Positions 32,561 through 45,298 of a stretch of 64,000 bases of DNA are shown here, one piece after another. This stretch comes from Catonia carolina (Eukaryota > Arthropoda > Insecta > Hemiptera > Achilidae), in assembly GCA_035578175.1 (NCBI GenBank), contig JAQMRL010000008.1, positions 59,700,541 through 59,764,540 on the forward strand. The letters are read 5' to 3'. Made by a program: the position numbers and the translations under genes. A model generated the notes under the pieces. The model did not search any database. It saw only the letters and a program-made list of their open reading frames with translations, and was not told the DNA's origin. Each line of letters begins with the position of its first letter. Position 1 is the first letter of the stretch.

Positions 32561-34314
32561 TTTCGTTTCCTTTCTTTTTATGCTGTACGGTTCTGTGAAT
32601 TGTCCAGAAAATGTGGCTAAATCTATTGATTTTTTCGTCACATCATCGTCCTTCATAAAGGATACCAAGTTTCAGTTGGTATTGTTGAAATATAAACTCA
32701 GTTTTGAAGAGATCTGTAGATACTTAAGAAATCAAGATGTAGATGGTGTTGAAGCTGTTAACGTAACGATGTCTACTACATGATTTCTTTGTCTCATACG
32801 TTTTGAAAATTGTCTTACTGATAAATTTTGAATAAGTTCGTTCGGGTGTTTCTGTGAAATTTTTCCTTGCGTGAATATTGCCACGACGATAGTTTACTCG
32901 CTGCTAGTAGGCCTACTGGCAAACGTTCTAGCGCATCGGCGACGGTTCCCACGAAGCTAGTTAATTATTGCCAGTGCTCTGAAAACATAATATCAGTTGA
33001 ACAGCTTATTAGCAACGTTACGAAACGTTCATGCCGTGCTAGTTTACTATATCTCCCCCCCGCACCCGTAAGTGTACGTATAAATAATAATAACAACTGT
33101 ACAGTTTTACTTTATTTGTTAGTAATATTTTATTATACTTAGTGGTAATATAATATAATAATATTGTTGGTCAAAATGAATAAGAAACAATGTTTCAAAT
33201 AAAGGTTCAAATTAATAGTATGTCCAATTTTACAAAGTTCTTTTACAATAAACTGTCATCTAGAAAAAATAAAATGCGCTTTTTATTTTCAAAATAAAGC
33301 AGAGAGATTTCATGGGTGTTAAAAGAATGACACATACACGAGGGAGTAGACAGATAGATAAACTGAGGGCAAAACGGTGGGAGATTTTTGTATATATGAC
33401 AGACTTAGAGAGACACCGATAGGCTCTTTGTATATAGGATATAGTGATATACTGAAATTCAGGTTATGTATATAATATAAATGTATTATCCGGGGAAGAA
33501 TGATATTAAGTGCATACTGAGGCGTCAGAAAGAGAAGGGACCCGAAATACGATAATTCAGGACTAGTCTCTTACATGAAAAGAGGATGAGATCTCCTTGA
33601 TGGAAACTGGAGTTTGAGCAAGATATACGATGTGACAAGTTTCAAGGTACACACTACTAGATGAAAAGAGATGGTACGAATGGGAGATGGTTTTTCGGTA
33701 GGGTTTCAAAACAGGGGTTCTAAGCCTCCAAACCCTTCCACCTTTACTTCTAGGCTTCTCTTTCACAAAAGAGTCTCGTGATCAAGTAATCCTGTCTTCT
33801 TTTTCTTCTTCATACACAACAGATATAGTACATGCCGTCTTCCAGCTAGTATCTAAGTAAGGACTTTTTTCTTAGTTCTTCCATCATCCGGCCTTCCAAA
33901 TCGGATAGTATCTGACAGTCGGGTAAAAATAAGTCAACCACATCGGCCTGTTTTTTTTTATTAAAACATTTTTTATCATAAATTTAATAAAGTATTCTTA
34001 TCTCTGGTATGAAAATGCATTTAACCCTAACAAAATGTGTACAGTTCATTTCTCGTTCGTTTTATTAACTTTTATTTAGAAGAATTTAAAAATGTGATTA
34101 CTATCATACATTATTGTTAAAAATTCTTCTTTGTTCCATAAGTTGGTTGCTTTCTTAGAAAGTGTGTAGATACCCGCAGTCATCAGATTCTAATACTAAA
34201 TATTATGTTACAATAATATTATATTGTAATTTTGTAAGGTTCAAAATTACAATACAATTAATAATTATTATTAGCTACTATTACAAACCCATTACCACGA
34301 CTACAACTGGACTT
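32561..34314. other. Unassigned sequence
   Basis: Contains a GCAACGTT-type block near 33015 that resembles 18420-18615. A GC-richer patch with purine-rich runs lies near 33330-33780. Open frames up to 91 codons have no recognisable motif. Confidence 0.4.
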
Positions 34315-34490
34315 CTTCTCTTCACGGGTTAGGCATTTCTACCTGTTCCGGCACCCATATTTTCTTCGGCCTGCCAATATCTCTACTTCCACTAGTTTGT
34401 ATCTTGTTGCTACTCTAGACAAGCGGCTTTCTGACATTCCATTTAAATGATCGACTCATTAGGCACGATAAATTTTTTTTTTGTTAATTG
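34315..34490 (-). pseudogene. LINE type II extreme C-terminus
   Basis: The minus strand reads SRDIGRPKKIWVPEQVEMPN followed by a Pro codon and a stop near 34325. The GRP(K/R)KxW...EQ(A/V)EMPNP end is shared with 46858-46989 and marks the last residues of this LINE family. Confidence 0.72.
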
Positions 34491-36398
34491 GAAAAATTCC
34501 CAATTCTTCATATCTTCATTTCTGATAAGATTTTAGAGCCAAAACTAATATTACTATTATGATTATGATTAATGCTTTCTAATATCCTGTTTATAATTTT
34601 TTAAACAAATTGTTTGATACCTCAAAATAAAAGCAACTGAAATAAAAAATATAATATTAAGTTACATTAATATCTCAACAATTAATGTAGTACTGCAATT
34701 TACTATCCGTTCCAGTGATCTAAATGCTGCACTTTTATATTCACTCGGAGTTCTGTCACTGGACTGTCTCCACTCACGTTTTTTTATAATGTTAATTTTT
34801 TCCTTTATCACATTCACTGATTGTATCTAAAAGATTGTGAATTTCTTGAATAAAAAAAATGTTACTTTAAAATGATTCTACTCCAGAAAATGAATGTCCT
34901 TTTATCTAGTTTAACATTTATTTATTTATTTATTTATCTATATTCTGACTATTCCGACTGAACAAAAATTGCTTAAACTAGTACTACTGAAGCTGCACTA
35001 GTACAAATTTTGTCTATTTCACAACAATAATAATTATAATATTTAACAATATTACTTCTTTATTAGGTACAAATGAGCAAACATTAAAAAAATATAATTT
35101 TTCCTTTTTTTGTGTTATTTTTTATAGATCTAAACTTCAAATCGTTTAGCTTAATAATATTGTTGAAGTAAAATTGATTTCAGAGGATTTTCGTGAAGTA
35201 AAATATACATTTATTAGACATTTATTTATAGATTTATTAGATAAGGAGTAAGAGGAAGTGTTTGTTTTTGGGGGAGAGAGAACGTGTGTAATTGTGGGGA
35301 GAGCCATTAATAAAAATCTACCATGTTCTAATTGGTTCTGGATTTTGTATTAAATAAATAATTACAGATTGTTCTAGAGAATAAGAATTGTATGCAAGAT
35401 ATTAATTGTAGCTTTTTAAGTTATATATCGGTTAGTCGTCTATTAGTTGCGTGTCAGTCGTCAGTTAGTTATCGGTTAGTCGGTCTGCAGTTTGTTTGTT
35501 GGGTAGTTGATATAAGTTGTAATAATATTGTTTTACTTGTTATTAAAAGTGTTTAGTGGTTAACGCGCCTGTACATCCACACTGCGTTTTATCTTATTCA
35601 TCAATTTTTACCACATCCTTAACAAATATTCAGTTTTATTTAAAACCTGTTGTACACTGAATAAGTTCATAAGTGTATATGAATTTTGAATAAACGATCT
35701 CTTAGTTACGATCTAATGATGGGATAACCGATATATTTAATTATTTCAATTTTCTAAGGTAAGATAGTTACCGGATGTTACTAAGATTATCATAAAGTTA
35801 TAGTCCTGTTTATTACAACGTTTGTTTAATACAAATTATTTACAACTTCTTTCACAATTAATTGTATTAACATTTAAAGCCTTATTTTGGAATGTTTTGT
35901 ATTAGTTTATTTATGAAATAAAATGTACTCCTATATAAATAATTCCTGTAAACAAAACGACTTTTCAAACTAAACTTAGCAACGCCGCCGCAAGAATAGT
36001 AGCACAAACAAATTTTTAATTTAGTTATTTCGTTATTTACTTACCAATATCTCGTGACAACTTTGCCAATTTTAATAATGTGTTCTCTTTACAACCATGT
36101 AAAATTGTTTTCGTAAAAAAAAATTGAATAAAAATAAAAATTATTTTAAATGAGGTTACAGAAATTAAATGTTATCAAAAGAATTGAGTTTAAAAAATTA
36201 AAATACCTATCTTTTTAAATATGAATTATTATTATTTTTATGGTAGAAAGAAAAATTTAGGAAAAAATAGTAAACTTTATTCCTACTGTGGATTTTGAAA
36301 ATTTATTTATTTTTAATTAACACCTAATTTGGTTAATCAGCTGTTGTACAAGTTTGCAGCTAAAACTGACTGCTACAAATTTTAGTATTTACCATTAC
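34491..36398. other. Unassigned A+T-rich sequence
   Basis: Includes a TTTA simple run near 34915-34940. At 35270-35560 a purine-rich block and GTCAGTCGTCAGTTAG-type motifs look somewhat like an LTR, but no partner LTR, primer site or coding was found. Confidence 0.4.
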
Positions 36399-36409
36399 GA
36401 ATTGGGTTG

Positions 36410-36589
36410 CGGCCTTCTTAGTGTAGTGGTTAGCGCGTTAGCCTACCACGCGGGAGTCCCGGGTTCGATTCTCGGCCAGAGTCTAAAAATTTTCGCAAGT
36501 CAAATTCCACAGTTACAGTTACATATTCCACTGTAATCGCTAATAACCAAGCAGTTGATGCGACTTTAAACAAATAAATTAAAAAAAAA
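36410..36589 (+). mobile_element. tRNA-derived SINE (family D) with 11-bp target duplication
   Basis: The first ~75 bases are tRNA-like, with a perfect A box TAGTGTAGTGG and B box GGTTCGATTCT. The anticodon-loop region CCTACCACGCGGGAG resembles tRNA-Gly. A body and the tail GCGACTTTAAACAAATAAATT plus an A run follow. It is bounded by GAATTGGGTTG (36399-36409) and GAATAGGGTTG (36590-36600), 10 of 11 identical. It is not a functional tRNA gene because stem pairing in the acceptor and anticodon arms is incomplete. Tail fragments also occur at 11596 and 54482. Confidence 0.93.
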
Positions 36590-36607
36590 GAATAGGGTTG
36601 AATGAAG

Positions 36608-37010
36608 TCTGTTGTTGTGTTGTTAAAGTCTACAGCGGAAAGGCTGGTTTGAACCTCTAGAGGTTTTAAGAATTAAAAACAAGGAGTAAGGTGGTTTACA
36701 ATTGCCTTCCTCACTGCGTTGAAAGAGTACGCTTATTAGCATGCCAGGCCCTCCGAAAAGCATCTACTTTCCACCCTGCCAATGACACCTTCACTTCATT
36801 CACCAAAGGGTCTGGCTATGTAGTGAAATTCATTACTCTCAGAGGAAATAACTCTTGACTAGAGTCTTTTACACCTCTTACTCTTCTGTTCGTAAGTTGT
36901 TCAGTCATATAATTGGCTGACTATGTGATAAGAAACAGAATTATTTTTTGTAGCTCTGGAATCAACAGATCGAAAGCAGTTAATTTAACACCCCATCTGC
37001 TCGTGTTGGG
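36608..37010 (+). repeat. Family A, copy 5
   Basis: Full-length copy starting just after the SINE target duplication. It runs from GGCTGGTTTGAACCTCTAGA to ACACCCCATCTGCTCG. Confidence 0.85.
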
Positions 37011-37929
37011 CATTGAAATATGTTATAACTATTATTAACACAACATAATTACAGTAATTCGTTTTACGTTATCACGTTACCAATACGTAACAATATTAAG
37101 TCATGAAGATGTAATAAATTTTTAAATACCATTTATTAATAAATGGCATTTATGTGGGTTTCTTTTATTTCTGAAATGAGTTCAAAAATACTTTCATAAT
37201 TTTTTCTCGGTGTAAGAAACTTTCCTGTGAAAAAGTTATGCTGTTTTGAATTGTTATATTTGTTCATATTGAATTTCATAAAATTAGTTTTGCCAAGTAA
37301 ACATTAAGTTGTTAAACTATGAGTAGTTTTCAAAGGTTCATAATTACAAGACTTATAACACCTGCTAGTTGATACGGAGTCTAAGTTAAATACAGAAGTA
37401 CTGTACTTAATTACTTCCATGAACATATTCCATTATACAAATACGGTACTCGAAATGCAATAAACAACAACGGTGCTTTGCTACTTTACATTGCCTAAGA
37501 GGCTAAGTACATACTTAATATTACTACGGTAAGACTGCGTCTCCTTTAAGTTTCTGTACAAATTACTCCGAAACTTGGCTTAATAAGAACTGTAATAAAT
37601 AGGTTACTTTTAACGGCCTGTCTTACGATAATTTAATTTAAAGGAAATTTAAATTTTGTTCTATACTTTTGAAAATGTTACTTGAAATAAAATTATTACG
37701 TATGAGTAAGTAAAAGGAAAAGTTATGTTAAACAAGACCATTTGCTATGTTTTGCTTCAATAATGGAGAATATCCATAAAGACGTCAAAAGAATCTTGAA
37801 TTTTAAGATAAAATTCGAATATTACTGATTTATTACCTCGTTGAATTAAAATGAATATTAATTAAACAAGAGTCGTTTGATTATAAAAAATATTTGTTAG
37901 AAAATCTTTTATTGACGGACAGTTTCCTT
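37011..37929. other. Unassigned A+T-rich sequence
   Basis: Contains a 28-bp near-perfect palindrome at about 37126-37153 centred on TTATTAATAA. No gene or shared repeat was seen. Confidence 0.45.
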
Positions 37930-38060
37930 CGTTCAATTCTAAGCACTAGTTAGGTAATACTGCACTAGTTTCTTTAATTCTTCTGCGTAGAAGTTTATCT
38001 CCTGCGACTCGAACAAATTGATAACGGCAGTCTTGAGTTCCTCCCAATTATTTTCTCACA
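37930..38060 (-). pseudogene. Possible mariner transposase C-terminal remnant
   Basis: The minus strand reads WEELKTAVINLFESQEINFY then AEELKKLVQYY. This resembles the end of mariner/SETMAR-type transposases (FYxxGIxKLVxRY(D/E)KC). No TIR pair was identified and the catalytic part is absent. It could be chance similarity in a short stretch. Confidence 0.45.
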
Positions 38061-38404
38061 TTTTTACTGCTGGCTTGACATGGATATCCTACACCAATGC
38101 AGAAACTAAACAACAGTCAATGCAATTATGAGGTATATTTGTCTTTAGACAGTGGTTCTTGGTGTACTTGGTTGTATGGCCGAATCTGTACAAGATTTCA
38201 CTTTATTTACACGTCATGAATGTCATCCTCTTCTCATTGGACCATAAGGTTGCTTATTGTTTTTAAATTGAACAAAAACAACTTAAACACATTAGGAAAC
38301 AATTATTAAACAGATTTTATAAAACTTTAAAATATTACTTATGTAATTTATTTTATTTTGCCTTGTTCACATTTTGTTACTTATGAAAATATATTGTTTT
38401 TAAT

Positions 38405-39015
38405 ATTTAAGGGCCTGCCATACAGAATGCGATTTACGTTCTGTGTTCCGAGCAAGTGATCGTAGCGTGCAAAATAGTTTTTGAACGTTGTGGTTAGCGA
38501 AGCCTAGCACACAGAGTTCGTTTGATCGTGCGAGTGGCAGCAGAACACTGCGGGCAGAAACTGAACGCATCTACAGGACAGTTTGAAACTGAACGCATTG
38601 CGATCCACACGTGTTCGTCATAAATAAATTGTACTGTTTGTCTCAAAGTTGTAATTTATATCCATCCAAACGGAAAAATTCAATGAGACAGTTCGTTTCT
38701 GTCGTTATTTATATGACGAAGGACATGAAAACATCTGTAAAAGTGGTCTTCACCTTGATAAAAGTTCTGTAAATAGTTTATTATAATCTCCAAACTGTAA
38801 TAGTTTTTTGTTTATATCGTGTGTCCACAGTGTTCGTTTTTTTCTTTTTACGAAATAACAAATGAGTAACAGCTGTTTCCTCTTCTAATGTAGAATTCTT
38901 CGTGACTGACCGAATGAACTGAACGTATTCTGTATGATAGGAAGAGTACTTGAGTTCGGAGTCCGTTCATTTGAGCGGAGGACGCAGATCGCATTCTGTT
39001 TCAACCACTCTTTAT
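38405..39015. mobile_element. Candidate TIR element
   Basis: ACAGAATGCGATTTACGTTC near the left end and, in reverse complement, ACAGAATGCGATCTGCGTCC near the right end face each other about 570 bp apart. Outside these 18-20 bases the pairing is poor and no target duplication is clear. The left edge GGGCCTGCCATACAG resembles PIF/Harbinger-type tips, which is weak support. Confidence 0.4.
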
Positions 39016-40614
39016 TTTTGTTTATGTTTGGCTATTATTTGTTTTAAGTATTATTTGTTAAAACTTATTTTTAGGGACTTCTTGTTCTAAGAATTTATGG
39101 TATTCTTGTTTTATTTATTTACTATCAAATTTTTTCTGTTTTCTCTAATTTTTTTATTTGTTTAACTCTTGAATTTCCACTGGTATTTATTCTTTAAAGA
39201 AATTTCTGTTTTTTCACGTCATTTATTTTTTTTTAAAATTAGTTAAAAATCAAAATCAAATATTAACATACTCAGTATTGATTAATTTTATAGCTTAATT
39301 AATTAATTTAGGGGAAAATATTTTGAAGATGTTTATTTTAATAATTTTATATAGTCCAGCAATAAGTATTCAGTGAATACAATTTTAAATCTAGATAAAT
39401 TTATGAATGCACTATATAGTATTTCATTTCATAAGTAAGTACGGTTTGTTTATTTTAAAGATAAGTTCACTGGTACTTCTTCAAATAGAGAACATCATTT
39501 TGTGTTGCCATAAAAGCTCATATAATATATTATGAACTAATAAGATCCTTTCAATGATGCGAGTTTTAGAGCGGAAGAAGAGATTTTCTAGAATAAAGAT
39601 AAAAAGTCAGAATATTGTGTTAAGGGAAGTGGATTATATAAAACTGAAGCATTGGTTAGTGGTTGGATTTAGAATGCGGAATGGGGGGCAATCAAACGGC
39701 CATTAACGTGTTGTTCCTGCAATGTTATTTATTAATGGGATTTGATGGAAGACCATACTTCCAGTAACTTTATCTCTTCTTTTATATTTTCTTTTTTTAT
39801 TTTACCCCACGTATCGTTTTCTAAAATTCTCTATTTAAAACTACCCTTTCTCATTCAGTTTACTTTTCTAAAAACTCACTACTGTCGGCCATTACGAATG
39901 AATTCGTTGTTGTTGTTTCTGTAGTTTTTATTTTCCTTCGTTCGTTTTCTCTTTTGGGATGGATAAACGAGAAGAAATAGAAACTGGTCGATGGAGATCT
40001 TTTATCTTTGTAATTAGAACAGCCGTACGACAACGATTCTTTAAGAAAATTTCTAATTAAGAATATCCTGATACAAAAACCCTCTTAATACAAACCAACT
40101 TTCCGTTCTTACATCTCGTTAAACGACCAAGAACTGGAAAACTAACACCAAAACACTGATATCACAATCGTTTTAATTCCGTTTCAAAACTAATTTTCAC
40201 ATTAAAGAAGCTATATTATTACGGGTTTGTCGTTTTATTTAATGGTATTTAACAATCTTCTTTTCGTACTCGTTCTCTCTCGTTGTTTACAACGGCCGAA
40301 ATTACTTCTGGGTTTTATTCAACATTTATCTTGAAGAAATTGTGCACTTTTAAAAGTCTGTTTGTTTTACTATTTTACAAAAAAACTGTTTGTTTAACTT
40401 TTAATCATTCCGTTTATTTTTGTTTCAGGTATGGCAACAATGAATATTTAAATTCTACTTTATTTTCGTAAGTCGAGATATTTGTTATAGTACGTATATC
40501 AGCTCTTAATCAAATTTTCATTAGCATTTATAATTTCTATTTTCGTAATTATATTAAAATAGTTTATAAAATGATAAAAAAATTCAATAAAATTTCGAAA
40601 TTATTATTACATAA
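39016..40614. other. Unassigned A+T-rich sequence
   Basis: No feature could be supported; short open frames of about 60 codons carry no motifs. Confidence 0.5.
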
Positions 40615-41470
40615 GGGTCAACCCTCTCTCCAGTATTGTACAATATCTACACATCTGATCTGCCAGAGACTGGCGTTGACTACCATCGCTACATATGCCG
40701 ATACACTCTTCTTATTTCATCCTTCGATGATCCACAAATCACAAGCGCTAATTTACAATATCATCTGAATATTCTACAAGATTGGTTAGAAAAATGGAGA
40801 ATACAAATCAATGCAACGAAATCTGTTTGTTTCTTCTTTTCTTCGAAAAGGAATATGTCCTAATGTCTTAATTGATAGGTCTAACGTTCCCGTATGCAGC
40901 GGAAATGTTGACAAATAAAAAAAATTTTATTTAAAAGTATTTTTTTATGAAAGAATAGTAAATTGTGATTAGAAAACAAAATATAATGTTTATATTGCCT
41001 TCATTTATTTAAAATAAAAATAATTATGATTGCAGCAAATAATTATTAAAAAAAAGAAAACTTCACGGTCTCTCACTACTGACCTCATCAACAGCTGTTT
41101 CAAACATTTTATTTATTTTACAGTTCAAAATTTTTAATTTAAAAAATTATTTTATAAATAGCTTTATCATAATTTAAATGAACTTAAAAAAATTATTTTT
41201 AAATTAAAATAAAATTATTAAATATTTCAACTTAGGGCTTATCCTGGACAAAAGGCTTACGTGGCAGTCGCACATAAAACAGAAAAGGCGTCTATTAAAT
41301 ACTAAATTACGACAACTGAACCGATTTCTCAGTAGAACCTCTATTTTACAAATGTCTGCATAATTACTGCTATTATTAAAATCATTATTTACCACAGTTT
41401 GTACTTACGAAGTCCAGTGTTTTGGCTCAGAAAATTAATTTACGTACATCAAAATTTGCAATGTATATAC
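40615..41470 (+). pseudogene. Jockey-like LINE reverse transcriptase remnant
   Basis: Plus-strand reading across frames gives LSPVLYNIYTSDLP near 40625-40665, then an ATYAD catalytic block near 40685 lacking its second Asp. DDPQITSANLQYHLNILQDW and LEKWRIQINATKS follow near 40728-40820. After an A+T-rich interruption the reading resumes with LGLILDKRLTWQSHIKQKRR near 41230. It fades near 41450 after a TVCTYEVQCFGS-like block, where TYG...WG is expected. This is the palm and thumb region of a Jockey-clade LINE ORF2. Frameshifts, the damaged YADD box and the insertion rule out activity. Endonuclease and 3' tail were not found. Confidence 0.85.
40912..41226. other. A+T-rich insertion inside the Jockey-like remnant
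   Basis: About 315 bp separate two reverse transcriptase blocks that are normally contiguous. The ends contain AAAATTTTATTT-like and AAATTAAAATAAAATT-like runs that may pair as weak inverted repeats, but simple A+T bias could explain this. Confidence 0.5.
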
Positions 41471-43118
41471 ATTAAATTACATGGAAAAAACTATTTAAAA
41501 AAATTGGAAGGGTAAAATTAGTTAAAAGTTGTAAGGAGTTGTCTTACACTCCTATCTTTTATGAATTTAAAATGAAATTTTCAATTGTTTTCATGCAAAT
41601 GAGGAAATCTCAACGAAGTGTAGACGTAGTTGTAGGATCATGTTAAATTTCCTATAAATATTAAATTGAAACAAGATTGGCTCATAAAATGCATGTTGTA
41701 TTCTTATTTACTTCTTAAAGGTCACGGATTACGGCTTGCTACTTTGTTGCAATGCCCGCCCATTGCGTAGTACCGTAATTGTGTGTATTCACTATGTATA
41801 ATACAATTTCTTTGCTGGAGCACAGTATTACAATTTAGTTCATCCTGAGTTAAAGTGGGCTCTAAACTTCAGGATATACTCTTCATCTAATGCTAAGAAG
41901 GTAGAAAATAACTTGTTTTCCGTTATTCCATTTTCTTCCCTAATTTAAATTCACACAATATTATGTATCGTGAAAATATTATTTTCCTTTATGTAAATTT
42001 TATTTAATAATATTTTTCGTTCAGGGAACAAGAACTTATCCATAAAATATGTAATGTTCTCTATTTACGTTGATGATTTCTCTAATAATTTATTGTTTAT
42101 TATTTTATAAAGACTAAAACTTAAATTGTTTTATACAATTTGGAAATTTTAAAACTTGGATTGTTGTATTTGTACATGGATTCTGTAAGGGAGTAAGAAT
42201 GAGCTTCAGAGATGCATATTTTAATCGAATTATGTAAAAAATATAATTTTAACATTTCCGTAAAAAGTCAAAGGTAATGTCATTTACTGGTAAATATCTT
42301 ACCAGGTCTAAAATTGTGGTAGATGATCTTGTGCTCGAACAAGTATCACAAGGATTTTAATTAAATTTTAGCATTATTAGGCTGAAGTAATCGAGTTTAA
42401 TTGTTAAAAACGGTTAAATACTTGTTAAAAATGGAATTTATAATTATTGTAAAAGTTGCAAAAAATATCAACTTAATTTCAGAATCATGTATAATTCTAT
42501 CTAACTCTTCGGGAATAAGTGTGATACACCAGAGAAAATCACAAGCAAACCGCTTTCGTAAGTCCCAAACTCATCAAAAACCATATAAAACAACAACCAA
42601 ATCACTAATTAAAAAATTTATATAAATTTAAAAACCTAGGGTCATTAAACATATTTTTACCAAAAAAAAAAACGCATTTATAAAAGTACAAAAACACCAC
42701 GTAATTCGATAACCATATTTTTCGTTACTTTGTTAAAAAACGATTATAAACATGAAATAAATAGATATAAAATTGATAAAGAATACAACACAGTTCTGGG
42801 AAGACGAGCAAGTAAACAAGGAAAACTGTCCGAAACAACAGAAATTCTTTTTTGTTTAACAACATGTTAACCAAACAAAAACAACTCAATCTTTGGGAAA
42901 AATACTGTTCGTAGGAAGGCAAAATAATAATTTTTACTGTATTAATGATATAAACATTATTGCCGTACCGTTTAATAAGAAAGACTTGCTCGTTATGAAA
43001 TACGCGTATTATTCATATATTTTTTAATTCATGATTTTTTTAACTCACTAAATTTTCAATGGCATTAAATTTGATAGTTGTCACTAGCAAACACAAGTAA
43101 CGTGGTGTATATGTTTTT
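41471..43118. other. Unassigned A+T-rich sequence
   Basis: No gene or shared repeat was recognised. Confidence 0.5.
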
Positions 43119-43725
43119 ACTTTCTCTAGCCTATATGAATATATAGGAAGGAAAGTATTGTTTTCGTGTCGATTTTTCGAAATCGAGATTTCACCGGATC
43201 TACACGTTTTCAGACCCCCGGACCCAAAAAAACATGTTTTTAGCGATTGGTCTGTGTGTGTGTGTGCGCGCGCGCGTGAACAGAATATCTCAAGAAAGGA
43301 ACATTGTACGAACTTGAAACTTAAAATTTAAGTTACATACGACTATCGGACCTGACACGAACATTTTCATCAAAATCGGTCAACCGGAAGTAGTAGTTTA
43401 TTCGTGTAATTTTTCACTTTTTTACGATTTTCTCAGAAACTGGTCATACGATTTTTTTAAAAATCGCCTCAATTTACTTAATTTTTTATTCTCTACAAGA
43501 TAGGGTAGACGCCATGTTTGCTGAAATTCTTAGTGAGGCTGTAGACCAGAAAAATGTATATCATAAAAAATGTAGAGAATTTAAAATCCTACAACTTTTA
43601 TTTTAAACATTTTTTTTTGTATAACGCTTAATTTAGCGATAATTAAGGATTTTCTGTTTTTTTTCTCACGAAAACGTGTGAAAAATCGATTTTTTCAAGA
43701 TTTTAGCCTTAGTTTGCATTATATT
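43119..43725 (+). repeat. Family B, copy 8 (3'-truncated)
   Basis: Intact 5' tip ACTTTCTCTAGCC and a TG/CG microsatellite. It lacks about 40 bp after GTGAGGCTGT and stops just after the first internal half, at TTTTAGCCTTAG. Confidence 0.85.
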
Positions 43726-44289
43726 TAATTGTAAATATTTTTTAAATAGTCTATAGGAGATAGTGTTGGTATAAAATTGAAGGCTTTTTGTAAATTAAAT
43801 TCACTCTTGTCTGTATGCCTATCATAGATAGACTCACGCCTATATATTCCTTGATGGAATTCCTTTTCCTCCGCCATCTTGATGTTAAACCCGCGAAATA
43901 TTACTTTCTTCTTCGTTTATTTTCTCCTTTGAATATTGAAAGTGGGGAAAATACTATGTTATGGTTTCTTATTCCTCTGTAGCTTTTCGAATAAATGAAG
44001 AGCGTGTTTCTTTTATGGTCTACAAAAAGAAAAACCTATCAGTGTTTAAAAATCTTTATGAAGAAAGCTCATATAACTAAAATGTTTTTATAGTTTGTTC
44101 TCTCTCTAATTATTCATTGTGTACTTAATAAAACATTTTAAGTATTCGTGGGTAAACAACCTATTAGAGTTCAAGATTATTCGAATTATTTAAAAAAAAT
44201 ACCGTTTTAGAAATCTAAAGTCTTCTTAAATACTGAAGCCCTTTAATATTTTACTGTTAAAGACTTCGGATTACATGAATATTGTCTGA
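43726..44289. other. Unassigned A+T-rich sequence
   Basis: No feature could be supported. Confidence 0.5.
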
Positions 44290-44760
44290 TTACTTTTTAT
44301 TTCTCTACGAATAGGCAAGCGTACCTGTTCCGGTCAAAACTAAACACAATATAGTTTTTAACAATCTCTTCAAGACCTACCCACACCGCTATTTCTCCCA
44401 TATTTTTGTCATAGTGGTTCGAGAGGGATTCTTCCTTGGAGCACCCATTGAAAATGATCTATCCATCTTCTGTACTTTTCGATTTTGGTAATGCAGTGCT
44501 TGGACTCCGAACTCTCCTTAAATATTTTTACTCCAAAGTCGATCTAATCTGTAACAACCTTTTTCAGCTCGAAGGAATCTCATTTCTGCTGCCTACAGTT
44601 TGTTTTTCTCTCTTGAACCTGTTATTCCAGATTTCACTTCCGTAAAATATAGGAACAGCCAAGGCCATATAAATTTTGTCATAAAAACTCAGTATCCCTT
44701 CTAACCTTTCCTTTCAGATCACTGTGTGTAACTCAAGACATCGCCTAAAACCTGTGTAGG
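44290..44760 (-). pseudogene. LINE type II C-terminal remnant
   Basis: The minus strand reads FYDKIYMALAVPIFYGSEIW near 44630-44690, then NNRFKREKQ and, after frameshifts, an AEMRFLRAEKG-like block near 44570. Further on, a KIEKYRRWI(D)HFQWV-like stretch appears. This matches the thumb and C-terminal order of the LINEs at 6585 and 32230. Many stops are present. Confidence 0.72.
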
Positions 44761-44855
44761 CCCTACTGATTTATTACTCTTACAAAAAAATTGACAAAAT
44801 ATTTTACCAATATTTTTAATCCCACTGTTGTTATGATTCAGTTATTATAAAGATA

Positions 44856-44905
44856 CTAGCGTACCCTGCGCGGCTTCGCACGCGAAACAAGTGTAATCAA
44901 TTTTT
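44856..44905 (-). mobile_element. Helitron 3' terminus (fragment)
   Basis: The minus strand reads GCGAAGCCGCGCAGGGTACG, then CTAG followed by T. GC-rich GCGAAGCCGCGC(G/A)GG sequence just before CTRR is typical of insect Helitron 3' ends. The inner extent and the 5' TC end could not be located. Confidence 0.65.
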
Positions 44906-45060
44906 TTTAAAATAAATTCGTTACAGAAATTGTGTAGCTGCTAGATCGACTGTGTACTCCAACGTAAACACACATGTTCATTTTAATAATTTCACCCCGT
45001 ACGTTTCTCGCCTTCATCAACTTTAACAGCAATATGTACTCACGTGTACACACACATACA

Positions 45061-45063
<3 letters not shown>

Positions 45064-45094
<31 letters not shown>
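45064..45094. repeat. (CA)n microsatellite
   Basis: An almost pure CA run that continues into CATACATA. It produces spurious cysteine/valine-rich open frames on the minus strand. Confidence 0.95.
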
Positions 45095-45098
<4 letters not shown>

Positions 45099-45298
45099 TA
45101 TTTATGAAAACCTTCTTTAAGGCCCTTAAATGCGTTACATTTTCAGAACATGACTTTTTTGTGATAATGCCTTGGTTTGTACGTAGGTAATGATATGAGA
45201 TTATATACAGATGAAAAATGCCAAAATTGACCGTAAATCGAACCCGAGACCCCAAAATAGAAGCTAGTTGCACTGACCACTACACCAGCGGGCCGGCC
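45095..45298 (-). mobile_element. tRNA-derived SINE (family E)
   Basis: The minus strand head reads GGCCGGCCCGCTGGTGTAG with an A box TGGTGTAGTGG and a B-box-like GGTTCGATTTA. A body follows (GGTCAATTTTGGCATTTTTC), related to the SINE head at 53951-54088. It ends next to the CA microsatellite. No clear target duplication was found. Confidence 0.75.

Noticed and set aside
35160..35600. Solo LTR
   Set aside because: A TAATAATATTGTT direct repeat and LTR-like composition were noticed. No TG...CA boundaries with target duplication, primer site, second copy or coding were found.
36410..36485. Functional tRNA-Gly gene
   Set aside because: The boxes are good, but the anticodon and acceptor stems do not pair fully. 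The sequence has a SINE body, an A-rich tail and target duplications.
44907..45273. Cysteine/valine-rich open frames on the minus strand
   Set aside because: They translate the CA microsatellite and its flanks.
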